Shown here piece after piece: positions 1-10,397 of a stretch of DNA of 38,797 nucleotides. Source of the stretch: Endomicrobium sp. GTDB lineage: Bacteria > Elusimicrobiota > Endomicrobiia > Endomicrobiales > Endomicrobiaceae. A model generated the notes under the pieces. It made no database searches. It was not told the origin of the DNA and worked only from the letters and a program-made list of their open reading frames with translations. Both the position numbers and the translations under genes were made by a program. The stretch lies in NCBI GenBank assembly GCA_031264325.1, contig JAISEE010000034.1, positions 1-38,797 of the forward strand, read 5' to 3'. How positions within the stretch are numbered: position 1 is the stretch's first letter; each line of letters begins with the position of its first letter.

Positions 1-234
1 TTCTCTAAAGTGACACCTTCTCTAAAGTGACACCTTCTCTAAAGTGACACCTTCTCTAAAGTGACACCTTCTCTAAAGTGACACCTTCTCTAAAGTGACA
101 CCTTCTCTAAAGTGACACATTCTCTAAAGTGACACCTTCTCTAAAGTCACACCTTCTCTAAAGTGACAACTTCTCTAAAGTGACACCTACTCTAAAGTGA
201 CACCTTCTCTAAAGTGACACCTTCTCTAAAGTGA
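1..234. repeat. 17-bp tandem repeat array (13 full copies plus a partial)
   Basis: The unit TTCTCTAAAGTGACACC repeats head to tail from the first base: 13 complete 17-bp copies (1-221) and 13 bases of a fourteenth. The array may extend left of the window. Most copies are identical. Copies 7, 9, 10 and 12 carry single-base changes, for example GTGAC to GTCAC in copy 9 and TTC to TAC in copy 12. A 17-bp period is not a multiple of three and every frame meets stops, so it is not coding. There is no spacer structure, so it is not a CRISPR array. It lies about 300 bases beyond the 3' end of asd. The 235-449 stretch that follows is plain AT-rich DNA in which I see nothing. Confidence 0.97.
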
Positions 235-449
235 ATGATAATTGATAATTTTTAAAGTAAAATATAAACTTGATTTAAAATAGTTTATATTTATAAATAT
301 AAACTTTAAATATAATTATATTTAACTTTAATGTTAATAACTTTATAAAAAATTCATCGTACTTAACATAATATATATTATCGGACATAAATATTTTCAC
401 ACAAAAAAATAAATGTCAAATTTTTATTCTTAGTTTTTAAAACCAAAAA

Positions 450-525
450 GAAATAGATAGAAAAAAAGAAAGAAATAGATAGAAAAAAAGAAAGAAATAG
501 ATAGAAAAAAAGAAAGAAATAGATT
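450..525. repeat. 22-bp purine-rich tandem repeat (3.4 copies)
   Basis: The unit GAAATAGATAGAAAAAAAGAAA occurs three times exactly (450-471, 472-493, 494-515), plus ten bases of a fourth copy ending five bases before the asd stop codon. On the minus strand, which asd uses, it reads as repeated T-runs directly after the gene. It could therefore act as a series of U-rich tracts for transcript ending, but no hairpin is present. Confidence 0.95.
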
Positions 526-530
526 TATTT

Positions 531-1550
531 TTATATCAATCCATTTTTTATAAGAGTTTCTGCTATTTGTACCGCATTTAAAGCAGCACCTTTAAGCAAA
601 TTATCTGAAACAACCCAAAACGTCAAAGCATTATTTTTAGTTGAAATATCAGCTCGTATTCTTCCTACATATGTAGTCTGTATATTTTCAGCAAATAAAG
701 GCATAGGATATTTTTTACTTTCTTCAAGTTCGTCAATCAATTGAATGCCTTCGGCTTTTGATAACAACTCTCTGGCTTTTTGTGGCAAAATAGGTTTTTC
801 TGTTTCAATCCAAACATTTTCGGAATGAGAACGGAATACAGGTACTCTTACACACGTTGCACTGACTCCTATTGAATTATCTCCCATAATTTTTTTAGTT
901 TCATTAGCCATTTTCATTTCTTCTTTTGTATAACCATTATCTGTAAAAACATCTATTTGTGGTATTAAGTTAAATGCGATTTGGTATTGAAATTTATTAT
1001 TAGTTATAGGCTTTTTTTTAGCCCAAGCTTTTATTTGTTCTGTAAGTTCATTAATTCCCTTTTGCCCAGCTCCTGAAACAGATTGATATGTTGAAACTAT
1101 AACTCTCTTAATTTTTGCAAAGTCATGAATAGGTTTCAATGCTACAACCATCTGGATGGTTGAACAGTTAGGATTTGCTATAAGTTTTTTATCTTTTTTT
1201 AAGTCATGAGGATTTACTTCAGGAACTACCAATGGGATATCTTTTTTCATGCGCCAAGCGCTAGAGTTGTCTATTACAAAACAACCGTCAGCTGTAAAAT
1301 AGGGAGCAAACTCTTTAGAAACCGATGCTCCTGCACTAAAAAGAGATATGTCTATACCCTTTCCATTTTTTTTAGTGAGCAAGTCAACTGTTATTTTTTT
1401 ACCATTATATGTTAATTTTTTGCCCATAGAGCGTTCAGAAGCTAAAAATTTTATACTTTCAATAGGAAAATTTCTACTTTCAAGCATTTTTATCATTTCA
1501 AGCCCAACTGCGCCTGTCGCACCGACAACTGCTACTTTAAATTTTTTCAT
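531..1550 (-). CDS. asd: Aspartate-semialdehyde dehydrogenase
   Basis: This enzyme reduces aspartyl-4-phosphate to aspartate semialdehyde with NADPH, the branch point to lysine/diaminopimelate, threonine and methionine. The 339 residues are the usual length. The N-terminal nucleotide-binding loop GATGAVG is at residues 10-16 and the catalytic cysteine is in NPNCST (Cys129). The start is supported by a GAGG Shine-Dalgarno site 6-7 bases upstream. It is last in the run leuA-leuC-leuD-leuB-asd, 59 bases after leuB, and is probably cotranscribed with it. It also supplies the diaminopimelate route needed for peptidoglycan. Confidence 0.96.
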   Translation of the reverse strand: MKKFKVAVVGATGAVGLEMIKMLESRNFPIESIKFLASERSMGKKLTYNGKKITVDLLTKKNGKGIDISLFSAGASVSKEFAPYFTADGCFVIDNSSAWRMKKDIPLVVPEVNPHDLKKDKKLIANPNCSTIQMVVALKPIHDFAKIKRVIVSTYQSVSGAGQKGINELTEQIKAWAKKKPITNNKFQYQIAFNLIPQIDVFTDNGYTKEEMKMANETKKIMGDNSIGVSATCVRVPVFRSHSENVWIETEKPILPQKARELLSKAEGIQLIDELEESKKYPMPLFAENIQTTYVGRIRADISTKNNALTFWVVSDNLLKGAALNAVQIAETLIKNGLI

Positions 1551-1609
1551 TTTTATCCTCGTGTAAAATAAAAACTACTTTACTTTTTATTAAAGAATAA
1601 AATCTTTTA

Positions 1610-2671
1610 TTAAATATAAGAGGCTATTAAATCACCGACTTCTGTTGTTGAAAGTCCCATTTTGCCTGCAGACATGCTTTTAATTTTACCTGATTCCAAA
1701 GCTTTAGTTATGGCATTATCTATATCTTTTGCTGCTTCTATTTCACCAAGAATATCCAACATCATTACTCCCGCGTTAATTGCAGCTATAGGATTAATAA
1801 TGTTTTGTCCTGTGTATTTAGGAGCAGAACCACCCATGGGCTCAAACATAGATACGCCTTCTGGATTAATATTTCCACCTGCAGCTACACCAATTCCACC
1901 TTGAATCATTGCTGCAAGATCTGTTATGATATCACCAAAAAGGTTATCTGTAACAACTACGTCAAACCATTCTGGATTTTTTATAAACCACATGCAGATA
2001 GCATCAACATTAGCATAGTCGCATTTTATTTGAGGGTACTCTTTTGCTATATCATTAAAAGACCGTTGCCATAAATCTGAAGCATAAGTTAATACATTGG
2101 TTTTTCCACAAAGTGTAAGTTTGTTGTTTTTTGCTCTTTTTTTTGCAAATTCAAAAGCGTAACGAATACATCTTTCAACACCAAATCTAGTATTTATAGA
2201 TTCTTGTGTAGCCACTTCATATGGTGTGTTTTTTCTTAGGAAACCACCTGCGCCAGCATATAAACCTTCTGTATTTTCGCGAATAATTACCATGTCTATG
2301 TCTGAAGAGTTTTTATTTTTTAATGGTATTTCAACATTAGGATATAGTTTTACTGGACGCAAATTTATATATTGATCTAATTCAAAACGAAGTTTTAAAA
2401 GAATTCCTTTTTCAAGAATTCCTGGCTTCACATCAGGATGTCCTATAGCTCCAAGGTACATAGCGTCAAATTTTTTAAATTCTTTAATCATGTCCTCAGG
2501 AAGAACTTCTCCAGTTCTTAAATATCTTGCTCCGCCAAGATCATAATTTACAAATTCAAATTTAAAATTTTTCTTATTTGCAATAGCTTCTAAAACTTTT
2601 ACCCCTTCTCTTATTACCTCAGGTCCTGTGCCATCTCCATGCAAAAGAGCTATTTTATATGCCTTTAACAT
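1610..2671 (-). CDS. leuB: 3-isopropylmalate dehydrogenase
   Basis: This enzyme oxidises and decarboxylates 3-isopropylmalate with NAD+ to 2-oxoisocaproate, the third step of leucine synthesis. The 353 residues contain the family start GDGTGPEV, the substrate-site segment IRENTEGLY, the metal-binding [12 protein letters not shown], and the NAD loop [15 protein letters not shown]. The related NADP isocitrate and homoisocitrate dehydrogenases share these motifs; the leuACD neighbours decide the assignment. It follows leuD by 69 bases. A GAGG-type ribosome site lies close before the ATG. Confidence 0.92.
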   Translation of the reverse strand: MLKAYKIALLHGDGTGPEVIREGVKVLEAIANKKNFKFEFVNYDLGGARYLRTGEVLPEDMIKEFKKFDAMYLGAIGHPDVKPGILEKGILLKLRFELDQYINLRPVKLYPNVEIPLKNKNSSDIDMVIIRENTEGLYAGAGGFLRKNTPYEVATQESINTRFGVERCIRYAFEFAKKRAKNNKLTLCGKTNVLTYASDLWQRSFNDIAKEYPQIKCDYANVDAICMWFIKNPEWFDVVVTDNLFGDIITDLAAMIQGGIGVAAGGNINPEGVSMFEPMGGSAPKYTGQNIINPIAAINAGVMMLDILGEIEAAKDIDNAITKALESGKIKSMSAGKMGLSTTEVGDLIASYI

Positions 2672-2740
2672 TTTACCTCACCCTCTCCTATTTTATTTAT
2701 AATTAAAATTTATCTCTTATTTTCTTTACTAGAGTTTATA

Positions 2741-3232
2741 CTATTTTTTAATATACTCCAACAACCCACCAGCCCTAATAATTTTTTGCATAAATTCAGG
2801 AAATGAGTGCGATTGATAGGTTTTATTTTTGGTTATATTATATATAGTGCCTTTATTTAAGTTTATTTCTATTTCTTCACCATTTTTTATTGACTTTACA
2901 GCCTCCTCAGATTCTAAAATAGGAAGGCCTATATTTATTGAGTTTCTAAAGAATATTCTTGCAAAAGAATATGCTATTACAGCAGACACGCCTATAGCTT
3001 TAATTGATATAGGAGCATGTTCTCTTGAAGAACCGCAACCAAAGTTATTTTCAGCTACTATTATGTCGCCTGGCTTAACATTTTTAACAAAATTTTTATC
3101 AATGTCTTCCATGCAGTGTTTTGCAAGTGTTGCATGGTCTGTTGTATTTAAGTATCTTGCAGGTATTATTTCATCTGTATTTACATTGGAACCATATTTA
3201 TGAACGTTTCCTTTTAGTATTATGTCTAGCAT
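2741..3232 (-). CDS. leuD: 3-isopropylmalate dehydratase, small subunit
   Basis: This is the small (swivel) subunit of isopropylmalate isomerase, which pairs with LeuC to convert 2- to 3-isopropylmalate. The 163 residues match the short archaeal/thermophile type rather than the roughly 200-residue enterobacterial form. The substrate loop [10 protein letters not shown] is clear at about residues 65-74, and YLNT, typical of this subunit, lies near the N-terminus. It starts 25 bases after the leuC stop in the same operon. Confidence 0.94.
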   Translation of the reverse strand: MLDIILKGNVHKYGSNVNTDEIIPARYLNTTDHATLAKHCMEDIDKNFVKNVKPGDIIVAENNFGCGSSREHAPISIKAIGVSAVIAYSFARIFFRNSINIGLPILESEEAVKSIKNGEEIEINLNKGTIYNITKNKTYQSHSFPEFMQKIIRAGGLLEYIKK

Positions 3233-3257
3233 ATTTTTTCCTTTCCAGATAGTATAT

Positions 3258-4523
3258 TTACTTTATCTCATCAGGCGTTGCAATGTATCCTTTTATTGCC
3301 GATGCAGCAGCCACGGCTGGGTTTGCCAAAAATACTTGAGACTGAACATGTCCCATTCTGCCAATAAAATTTCTATTTGTCGTTGAAACACATTTTTCTC
3401 CTGAAGCAAGTATCCCCATATGTCCACCTAAACAAGGTCCGCATGTAGGGGCAGAAACAATGGATCCTGCATCTATAAATATTTTAAGTAATCTTTCTTT
3501 TAGTGCTTGAGAATAAGTTGCAGGTGTTGCTGGAATTATTATAGCTCTTACATTAGGATTTATTTTTTTTCCTTTTTTTATGACCGAAGCCGCAATTCTT
3601 AAATCTTCAATCCTACCATTGGTGCAAGAACCTATCACAACTTGGTCTATGTACGTTTTTTTAATATCTTTAACTGCTTTTGCATTAGATGGCAAGAAAG
3701 GCAATGCAACTTGAGGCAGAATTTTGCTACAGTCTATTTCATAAGTTTTTAAATAGATTGCGTCTTTGTCGCTTTCATAAAATTTGTATTTCCTTATCGC
3801 TTTTTTTATTACATATTTTTCAGTTATTTCGTCAGGTGTAAATATGCCGTTTTTTCCACCAGCTTCTATAGCCATATTTGCTATTGTAAATCTATCAGCC
3901 ATATTGAGCTTTTTGCATATCGGCCCAGCAAATTCCATAGAATTATAAAGTGCTCCATCTACACCTATGAGGCTTATTATGTATAGAATAATATCTTTTC
4001 CGCTTACCCATTTGTTTAGTTTACCCTTTAAAATGAATTTAATTGAATTTGGAACTTTAAACCAAATTTTACCAGTAATCATGGTGGCAGCAATATCCGT
4101 TGAACCTACACCTGTAGAAAATGCTCCTAAAGCACCGTATGTGCAAGTATGAGAGTCTGCACCTATTATTATGTCTCCAGGAAGCGCTATGCCTTTTTCA
4201 GGGAGAATAGCATGTTCCACTCCAACGTTTCCGCCTTCAAAGTAATGTTTTATTTTATGTTCTTTTGCAAACTCTCTTGCAAGTTTAACATGCTCTGCAG
4301 ATAAAATATCTTTGTTAGGTGTAAAATGATCCATAACAAGTGTTATTTTATTTTTATCAAAAACTTTTTTTGCTTCAGATTTTCTAAATTCTTTTATAGC
4401 TAAAGGAGCAGTAACATCATTAATTAACGCAGTATCGACTTTAGGTTCTATAAATTCACCAGGCTCTACTGTTTTTTTTCTACAGTGAACGGCTAATATT
4501 TTTTCTGAAATCGTACTTCCCAT
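3258..4523 (-). CDS. leuC: 3-isopropylmalate dehydratase, large subunit
   Basis: This is the aconitase-family large subunit that carries the 4Fe-4S cluster of isopropylmalate isomerase. The 421 residues keep all three cluster cysteines: Cys300 in GSCTNGR, and Cys361 and Cys364 in [25 protein letters not shown] at about 121-135 is the other family signature. Only two bases separate it from the leuA stop, which implies cotranscription and probably coupled translation. LeuD is the next gene and supplies the partner subunit. Confidence 0.95.
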   Translation of the reverse strand: MGSTISEKILAVHCRKKTVEPGEFIEPKVDTALINDVTAPLAIKEFRKSEAKKVFDKNKITLVMDHFTPNKDILSAEHVKLAREFAKEHKIKHYFEGGNVGVEHAILPEKGIALPGDIIIGADSHTCTYGALGAFSTGVGSTDIAATMITGKIWFKVPNSIKFILKGKLNKWVSGKDIILYIISLIGVDGALYNSMEFAGPICKKLNMADRFTIANMAIEAGGKNGIFTPDEITEKYVIKKAIRKYKFYESDKDAIYLKTYEIDCSKILPQVALPFLPSNAKAVKDIKKTYIDQVVIGSCTNGRIEDLRIAASVIKKGKKINPNVRAIIIPATPATYSQALKERLLKIFIDAGSIVSAPTCGPCLGGHMGILASGEKCVSTTNRNFIGRMGHVQSQVFLANPAVAAASAIKGYIATPDEIK

Positions 4524-4525
4524 AT

Positions 4526-6073
4526 TTATTTCTCCTTTTTTATTTCAAAAGATTTTGCTTTGTTTAGTGCTTGTATATAAGCTTTTGCTCCAGCTTCTAT
4601 TATGTCTACTGAAGTTCCTTTTCCAGAATAAAGATTTCCCTTATATTTTACTTTTAAAAAAACTTCTCCCAGTGCGTCTTCACCTGAAGAAACTGCCCTA
4701 AGAGAAAACTCAATCAGCATGATATCCATTTTTACTATTTTATCTATAGCTTTATATAACGCGTCAATGGGGCCGCTTCCGCAAGCCGTTTCGCAAGTCA
4801 CTTTTTGAAATGTTTTATTTTTGTCATTTTTTTTATCTGATACTTTAGCAGTTGCGGTAGATATTCCTGCACATGAAGTTACATTTAAATATTCAAGAGT
4901 AAATATTTTATTGTCTGCTGTTGAGTCCTCTTCAATTAATGCAATAATATCTTCATCAAAAATCGATTTTTTTTTGTCTGACAAATCCTTAAACTTTTTA
5001 AATAATTTTTCAGATGCTTGAGTGTCAAGTTTATAGCCTAGATCTTTTACTTTCTTAAAAAAAGCATGCCTCCCAGAGTGCTTTCCTAAAACTAAAGAAC
5101 TTTCAGACATGCCAACATCTGTAGGACACATAATCTCATATGTTTCTCTTGCTTTAAGTATTCCATCTTGATGTATGCCTGACTCGTGAGCAAATGCATT
5201 TGCTCCAACTATAGCTTTATTTACTTGTACCAATATGCCAGTTAAACGAGACACTAGTTTACTTGCATTATATAATTCTTTTGTTTTGATTGAATGTGTA
5301 ATGTTATAATAACACTGTTTTACTTTTAACGCCATCGCAAGTTCTTCAAGCGAGGCATTCCCAGCTCTTTCGCCAATTCCATTAACAGTACATTCAACTT
5401 GCCTTGCACCGTTTTCTATTGCAGATAAAGAGTTCGCCACTGCAAGACCTAGATCATTATGACAGTGTACGCTTATTATTGCTTTGTCAATATTAGAGAC
5501 TTTTTTTTTGATTTCTGATATTTTATTTCCAAACTCTACAGGAATTGTATATCCTACGGTATCAGGGATATTAACTGTAGAAGCTCCTGCATCTATAACA
5601 GTTTCTACAACTTTACATAAGTAGTTTATGTCAGACCTTCCTGCATCTTCAGCTGAAAATTCAACATCTTTACATAAGTTTTTTGCATATTTAACGGCCT
5701 TTGCAGCCATGTCCAAAATTTCAAATCTTGTTTTTTGAAGTTTTTTTTCAATATGAAGGTCAGAAGTAGCTAGAAATATATGTATTCTTGGTTTTTTTGC
5801 ATACTTTATAGCATCCCAACATATTTTTATGTCTTTTTCTGTTGAACGACATAAGCCTGCTATAGATGAAGTTTTTATTTTTTGTGATATTGTTTTTACA
5901 GCTTCAAAATCCCCTACACTTGATGCCGGAAAACCTGCCTCTATAACATCTACGCCTAAAATCGTAAGTTGATCTGCAATAAGAATTTTTTCTTTTAAAT
6001 TTAAACTTGCACCTGGCGATTGTTCGCCATCTCTCAATGTTGTATCAAAAAATATTACTTTATCTTTTTTCAT
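4526..6073 (-). CDS. leuA: 2-isopropylmalate synthase
   Basis: This enzyme condenses acetyl-CoA with 2-oxoisovalerate, the committed step of leucine synthesis. The 515 residues include the TIM-barrel catalytic start [13 protein letters not shown], the metal-binding VHCHNDLG at about 200, the ERAGNA segment, and a full C-terminal regulatory domain (about 390-510) with [13 protein letters not shown]. Leucine feedback inhibition is therefore probably still possible. It heads the leu operon. A Shine-Dalgarno site (AGGAG, 6082-6086) is followed directly upstream by a long inverted repeat. No ilv genes are seen nearby. Confidence 0.95.
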   Translation of the reverse strand: MKKDKVIFFDTTLRDGEQSPGASLNLKEKILIADQLTILGVDVIEAGFPASSVGDFEAVKTISQKIKTSSIAGLCRSTEKDIKICWDAIKYAKKPRIHIFLATSDLHIEKKLQKTRFEILDMAAKAVKYAKNLCKDVEFSAEDAGRSDINYLCKVVETVIDAGASTVNIPDTVGYTIPVEFGNKISEIKKKVSNIDKAIISVHCHNDLGLAVANSLSAIENGARQVECTVNGIGERAGNASLEELAMALKVKQCYYNITHSIKTKELYNASKLVSRLTGILVQVNKAIVGANAFAHESGIHQDGILKARETYEIMCPTDVGMSESSLVLGKHSGRHAFFKKVKDLGYKLDTQASEKLFKKFKDLSDKKKSIFDEDIIALIEEDSTADNKIFTLEYLNVTSCAGISTATAKVSDKKNDKNKTFQKVTCETACGSGPIDALYKAIDKIVKMDIMLIEFSLRAVSSGEDALGEVFLKVKYKGNLYSGKGTSVDIIEAGAKAYIQALNKAKSFEIKKEK

Positions 6074-6087
6074 GAAAATAACTCCTA

Positions 6088-6116
6088 GTAAGTAATTTTA
6101 AATTAAAATTACTTAC
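6088..6116 (-). promoter_or_regulatory. Perfect 14-bp inverted repeat in the leuA leader
   Basis: GTAAGTAATTTTAA and its exact reverse complement flank a single base, one base upstream of the AGGAG ribosome site of leuA. It could be an operator for a dimeric repressor or an mRNA hairpin next to the Shine-Dalgarno site. I see no T-box sequence and no run of leucine codons in the leader, so classical attenuation is not supported. Confidence 0.55.
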
Positions 6117-6197
6117 TTATTAACTAAGTCATCAGTACCTTAAAGTAGCTTCCTAATTGATATTGATAAATATTTTTTAATCATTTACATTAAAATC

Positions 6198-6255
6198 AAA
6201 ATACAATTTCTGCTTTATACGTCAAAAGGACATTCTTAAACAGTAGATTTGTCAA
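6198..6255 (-). promoter_or_regulatory. Candidate promoter region of the leu operon
   Basis: On the minus strand TTGACG (6220-6225) stands 16 bases before TATTTT (6198-6203). A perfect TTGACA (6250-6255) lies further upstream but has no good -10 at 17 bases. Transcripts from the first pair would have a leader of roughly 120 bases carrying the inverted repeat. This is pattern matching in AT-rich DNA, so confidence is low. Confidence 0.35.
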
Positions 6256-7977
6256 TAAATAATTAAATAAAGTCTGAGCTTGTTTAATTTTCAACATCGC
6301 TTAATGTTTTAATTTTTATATAAACAAAACATAAAATAGCAAAATTATAATATTTAATTGTCAATTTTTTAATTTTACAATTTTATTACAGCTTTAAATG
6401 AATTTTAATCCGTTCCGTCTTTTTCTATCTCTGACAACCATGACATATTACTTTCACTGTTAACTTTTTGGGAATGTTTCTTTACTTCTTGCCATCTGTT
6501 TCTGCAAGAAGTAACGATTTATCAGTTAAATCATGTATGAAAATCTCAAACAACATTTTTTTATATTCCTATCAACTTCATAGGCTTATGACATATTTTT
6601 AATATGATGATTGTGAATAAAAAATCATTAATATCATGCAAAAAATTATTTCAGTCGAGACAAAATAATTTTTTGTTTTGTAATAATTTTACACTCGACT
6701 CTTTATAATATTCTTACATATCGTTCAAGTTATATGATTTTTAATATTTTATCACATTATTTATCAAACGTTATTACCAAATTATGCATATTTAAGCAAA
6801 ATATATACTCAACATTAAATATTATTATATATTAAATTGCTTTATTTTGCAAAAAAATTAACCTAAGTTGTGCTGAAATGTCAAAATTTGTTAAACATAA
6901 AAATACCATCTAGTAAATTAAAATATGAAAAAATCAAACATATATCACAAGCAGAAAAATTAATAAAATATCTTTCAGTTAGGCTTTTTAACTAGTCTAA
7001 CACAACCAGAACCTTTTAAGATAAAAATTGACATAAGAACTTGTTTTAAACCTTATACATTTGCAAAGTAATAGTTTTATCTTTTATTGCTTGAATCATC
7101 ATAAGATATGAATATTTATCAGTTTTTTAAAGTCTTGGGTTTGATAAAGAACAGTTCATCTTGTTTTCACTTTTTAATTTTTTTAATACTCTTTTATTAT
7201 TTATTATTTAAGTTTAGATTGTAATATTTTTTAAATTTTAAAAACATTTCTTAGTAGGTACATACTTAACCATAATCTAATGTCTAAATTGACTTGTTTG
7301 AACGAAAAATCTTCTAACTAAATACAAATAAATACATTTACTGTATGGGATTTTGACCGAGCTATATACAAAATACAAACAAAAACCGCATAATATTGCA
7401 TAATAACCATAGTCAAAAATAATATTTTAAATAACAAAGACAACAGTTTTTTAAAAATAAAAACATATAAAAAATTGATAAGATTTAATTATCACTGCAA
7501 AGCCAATTACGGCGTTGGATAGCAATATCTAAGTTTGACAATAAAATCTAAAAATCTAATTTGTTTCAAAGAGTAATTTTTTATATTACTTTTAGTAGAT
7601 TCTATTTTAATTTTTTGGGTATAAATTTAACTCAAATTATATTATATAACAGCTTATAAAAGATGTTTGTGAAAATATGATAATAATTTTTGCAAATATT
7701 TTAAAATTGATGAATTTATAAAGAATATTTTAAAAAATTGTTTGGTGAGTTTGTTTCAGTATTTAATTAGGCGAATATAAGAAAAATTATTGTTTTTTTT
7801 ACAAAAACTATCAATATGTGTGGCTCATAAGGCTATTATAATAATTACTAAAACAAACAAAAAAATAAATAAAGTTATGGCTAAGTAAATAATGGTTTAT
7901 CAAAAAGAATTATAGTAGAATTAACTAAAAGAGATTGATTATAGTCATATCTTTTTGATTGAAGTATCAATTTTATA
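6256..7977. other. Long gene-free stretch between leuA and dusB, probably decayed genes
   Basis: No intact gene is visible in about 1.7 kb. Short coding-like stretches remain on the minus strand. One, ending at a stop at 6405-6407, contains WQEVKKHSQKVNSESN and overlaps another open frame one register away, as in a frameshifted C-terminus. Around 7330-7530 several minus-strand frames are rich in hydrophobic residues (for example NAVIGFAVII), suggesting a former membrane protein. I could not match any of these to a family. No tRNA or clear terminator was seen. Confidence 0.5.
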
Positions 7978-8940
7978 TTAACGCAATATATTTAATAAAT
8001 TACTGAAATCCTTTAAAGTTGTCATACTGTTAACCTCACCGCGAATTTTTGTGGCGTTTGGAATATTTTTAATGTAATAATGTGCTACTTTACGCATCAA
8101 CATGAGTCCTTTTTTTTCGCCATAAAACTCAGTAGAATATATTACGTGTTGTTTTAGCCATTTAATTTTTTCTTTCTGCGTAGGCAAAAAACCTTTTTTA
8201 CCTGTTTTAAAGAACTCTTTGAGTCTTCTAAATATTGAATAATTGCCTATGGCTCCACGTCCTATCATTATTCCTGCACAGTTTGGAACTTTTAAAAATT
8301 CTAAAGCGGTTTTTTCATTAACTATACCACCGTTGCCAATAATTGGAATTTTTGCACCATCACAAGACTGGGTAAACGCATTTAAGTCTGGCGCGATTGA
8401 ATGTCTTTGAGATGTCGGTCTTGCATGTACTACAACCATTTTAATTCCACAATTTTGGGCTATTTCTATAATTCTAGGTGCTATGTTTTGTTTTGGTAGA
8501 AAACCTGTACGTATTTTAATTGTTACTGGAATTTTAACGTTTTTTACTACAGATTCTAAAATTTTTGAAATTAGTCCTTCATTTTCAAGAAGTTTTGCCC
8601 CTGCGCCTATTTTTGCAATTTTTCTAACTGGACATCCAAGATTTATATCCAAAATGTCTGCCCCTAAGTCTTGTACAATTTTTGCGGCCTCAGACATACT
8701 ATAAGAATCTCCACCGAAAATTTGAGCGGCAACAGGGCGTTCTTCATTTAAAATTGTTAAAAGTTTTTTTGTTTTTTTGTCTCCATAAACAAGAGCTTTT
8801 GCAGATATCATTTCGGTATATACAAGTCCTGCTCCACCTTGCTTTGCAAGCCGACGTAATGGACAACCTGTTAACCCTGCCATGGGAGCAAGAAATATAT
8901 TGTTATTAATCTCTATGTTTCCAATTAATAATTTATTCAT
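7978..8940 (-). CDS. dusB: tRNA-dihydrouridine synthase
   Basis: This flavoprotein reduces particular uridines in the tRNA D-loop to dihydrouridine. The 320 residues start with the FMN-barrel segment NIFLAPMAGLTGCPLRRL. They carry the family signature NLGCPVRKIAKIGAGAKLL (about 100-118, including the catalytic Cys), KIRTGF, HARP and the phosphate-binding GNGGI and GIMIGRGA segments. The match is to the DusB/NifR3 type, though the subfamily cannot be proved by reading alone. It is transcribed after tsaD, apparently from its own promoter. The site AGGG stands five bases before the ATG. Confidence 0.93.
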   Translation of the reverse strand: MNKLLIGNIEINNNIFLAPMAGLTGCPLRRLAKQGGAGLVYTEMISAKALVYGDKKTKKLLTILNEERPVAAQIFGGDSYSMSEAAKIVQDLGADILDINLGCPVRKIAKIGAGAKLLENEGLISKILESVVKNVKIPVTIKIRTGFLPKQNIAPRIIEIAQNCGIKMVVVHARPTSQRHSIAPDLNAFTQSCDGAKIPIIGNGGIVNEKTALEFLKVPNCAGIMIGRGAIGNYSIFRRLKEFFKTGKKGFLPTQKEKIKWLKQHVIYSTEFYGEKKGLMLMRKVAHYYIKNIPNATKIRGEVNSMTTLKDFSNLLNILR

Positions 8941-8967
8941 ATAACCCTAATCATAATAAATAATAAT

Positions 8968-8995
8968 ATTTTAAACTATATTTTAAGATTGTAAA
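8968..8995 (-). promoter_or_regulatory. Candidate dusB promoter
   Basis: On the minus strand TTTACA (8990-8995) is followed after 16 bases by TAAAAT (8968-8973), giving a predicted start about 20 bases before the dusB ATG. The -10 matches those I propose for secG and the M50 protease gene. Confidence 0.4.
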
Positions 8996-9090
8996 AGTAA
9001 AAAAACAATCTCTGTAACTTTGCATATGGTTGATCAGTAAAGAATTTTTTTTGCTGATACACACCATATTTTAGATTAGTAATAAAAAAA

Positions 9091-10113
9091 CTACCAGTTT
9101 ACTAAGGATAGAGAAGGATTAGGCTTTAGTTGAATATTATTATAATTCAATCCACATTTTTTCTGTTTCAAGTATGCCGCATAACCTATTATTGCGGCAT
9201 TATCTGTACAATAAATAAACGATGGTATGAATATTTTTATTTTGTTTTTTTTGCCTTCTTGCATGAACATGCTTCTTATAAGAGAATTTGCGCTTACACC
9301 TCCTCCTAATACTATTTGTTTTAAATTAAATTTTTTTGCTCCTTCAAAAGCTTTAAAACAAAGTGTTTCTGCTATAGCTTGCCTGAAAGAAGCACAAATG
9401 TCGTTTAAATGTTGTTCTGTTTTTATTGAATTATTCTTCAAATAGTTCAGGAGGGCCGTTTTTATACCGGAAAATGAAAAATCCCAGCTTCCCTTTAAAT
9501 AAGGTCTTGTAAAATTAACTGTAGCAGGATTTCCTTTTTCCGCTCTTTTGTCTATTATGGGTCCGCCTGGGTACTCTAAGCCCAACATTTTTGCGGCTTT
9601 ATCAAAAGCTTCTCCTACGGCATCGTCTCTAGTGCCCCCGAGTATTTTGTATTTTCCAAAATCTTCAACTATCATAATCTCTGTATGTCCTCCTGATATT
9701 ATTAAGCTTAAAAAAGGAGGTTTTATTGATTTGTTTCCAATAAAAGCAGAGTATAAGTGTCCTTCCAAGTGATTGACTGGTATTAAAGGTTTTTTATAAA
9801 TGCTTGCCATTGTTTTTGCTGCTATTATACCTACAAGTAAAGCCCCTGCAAGTCCAGGACCTGCCGTAACAGCTATTGCGTCTATTTTTTTTGAAAAATC
9901 AGAAAAAGATATTTCTGATTTTTTTAAAGTTTCTACTATTACAGGATTGATATTTTCTAAATGTGCACGACTTGCAACTTCAGGGACTACACCGAAATAT
10001 TTAGCGTGTATTTTTATTTGAGAAGAAATAACCAAAGATTTTACTTTTGCTCCGTTTAAAATCACCGAAGCGGAAGTTTCATCACATGATGTTTCCAAAG
10101 CGAGTATATTCAT
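9091..10113 (-). CDS. tsaD: tRNA N6-adenosine threonylcarbamoyltransferase TsaD
   Basis: This enzyme transfers the threonylcarbamoyl group to A37 of ANN-decoding tRNAs (t6A), with TsaB and TsaE as usual partners. The 340 residues are typical. The ASKHA start ILALETSCDETS is at 3-14, the metal site HLEGH at about 119-123, the nucleotide loop SGGHTEI follows, and GGGVSAN is near 273. None of TsaB, TsaC or TsaE is in the window. The 284 bases upstream contain a short open stretch only. It was formerly called gcp or O-sialoglycoprotein endopeptidase. Confidence 0.96.
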   Translation of the reverse strand: MNILALETSCDETSASVILNGAKVKSLVISSQIKIHAKYFGVVPEVASRAHLENINPVIVETLKKSEISFSDFSKKIDAIAVTAGPGLAGALLVGIIAAKTMASIYKKPLIPVNHLEGHLYSAFIGNKSIKPPFLSLIISGGHTEIMIVEDFGKYKILGGTRDDAVGEAFDKAAKMLGLEYPGGPIIDKRAEKGNPATVNFTRPYLKGSWDFSFSGIKTALLNYLKNNSIKTEQHLNDICASFRQAIAETLCFKAFEGAKKFNLKQIVLGGGVSANSLIRSMFMQEGKKNKIKIFIPSFIYCTDNAAIIGYAAYLKQKKCGLNYNNIQLKPNPSLSLVNW

Positions 10114-10397
10114 ATTTATCTGTGATCCTTTTTCAGTATAAAAGTAATATTTGAATAAATTTTGTTTATAAAATAAAACTTATAAGTCACAAAGTTGTCA
10201 GAATTACTTATTCTGCTTAATTCAATCTTCGCTGAACATACAAGATTTTTAAATAATTTTTCAAATTTTTTATTTTTGTATACCTGCTAAGTTCTATTAT
10301 TTTATAAAATTCACGCAACTTCGTTGAGTTAGAATTTTTTGCGAATTGTTTTAAAATATTTTTTCTGCTTTATATTATGAGAGACAAAAAAAAATAA

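Noticed and set aside
1-234. CRISPR array
   Set aside because: The 17-bp units are directly adjacent with no unique spacers.
9023-9069. Hairpin terminator after tsaD
   Set aside because: The arms (ATATGGT..ATCAG and CTGAT..ACCATAT) pair imperfectly with a long loop, and the nearest T-run is about 17 bases further on.
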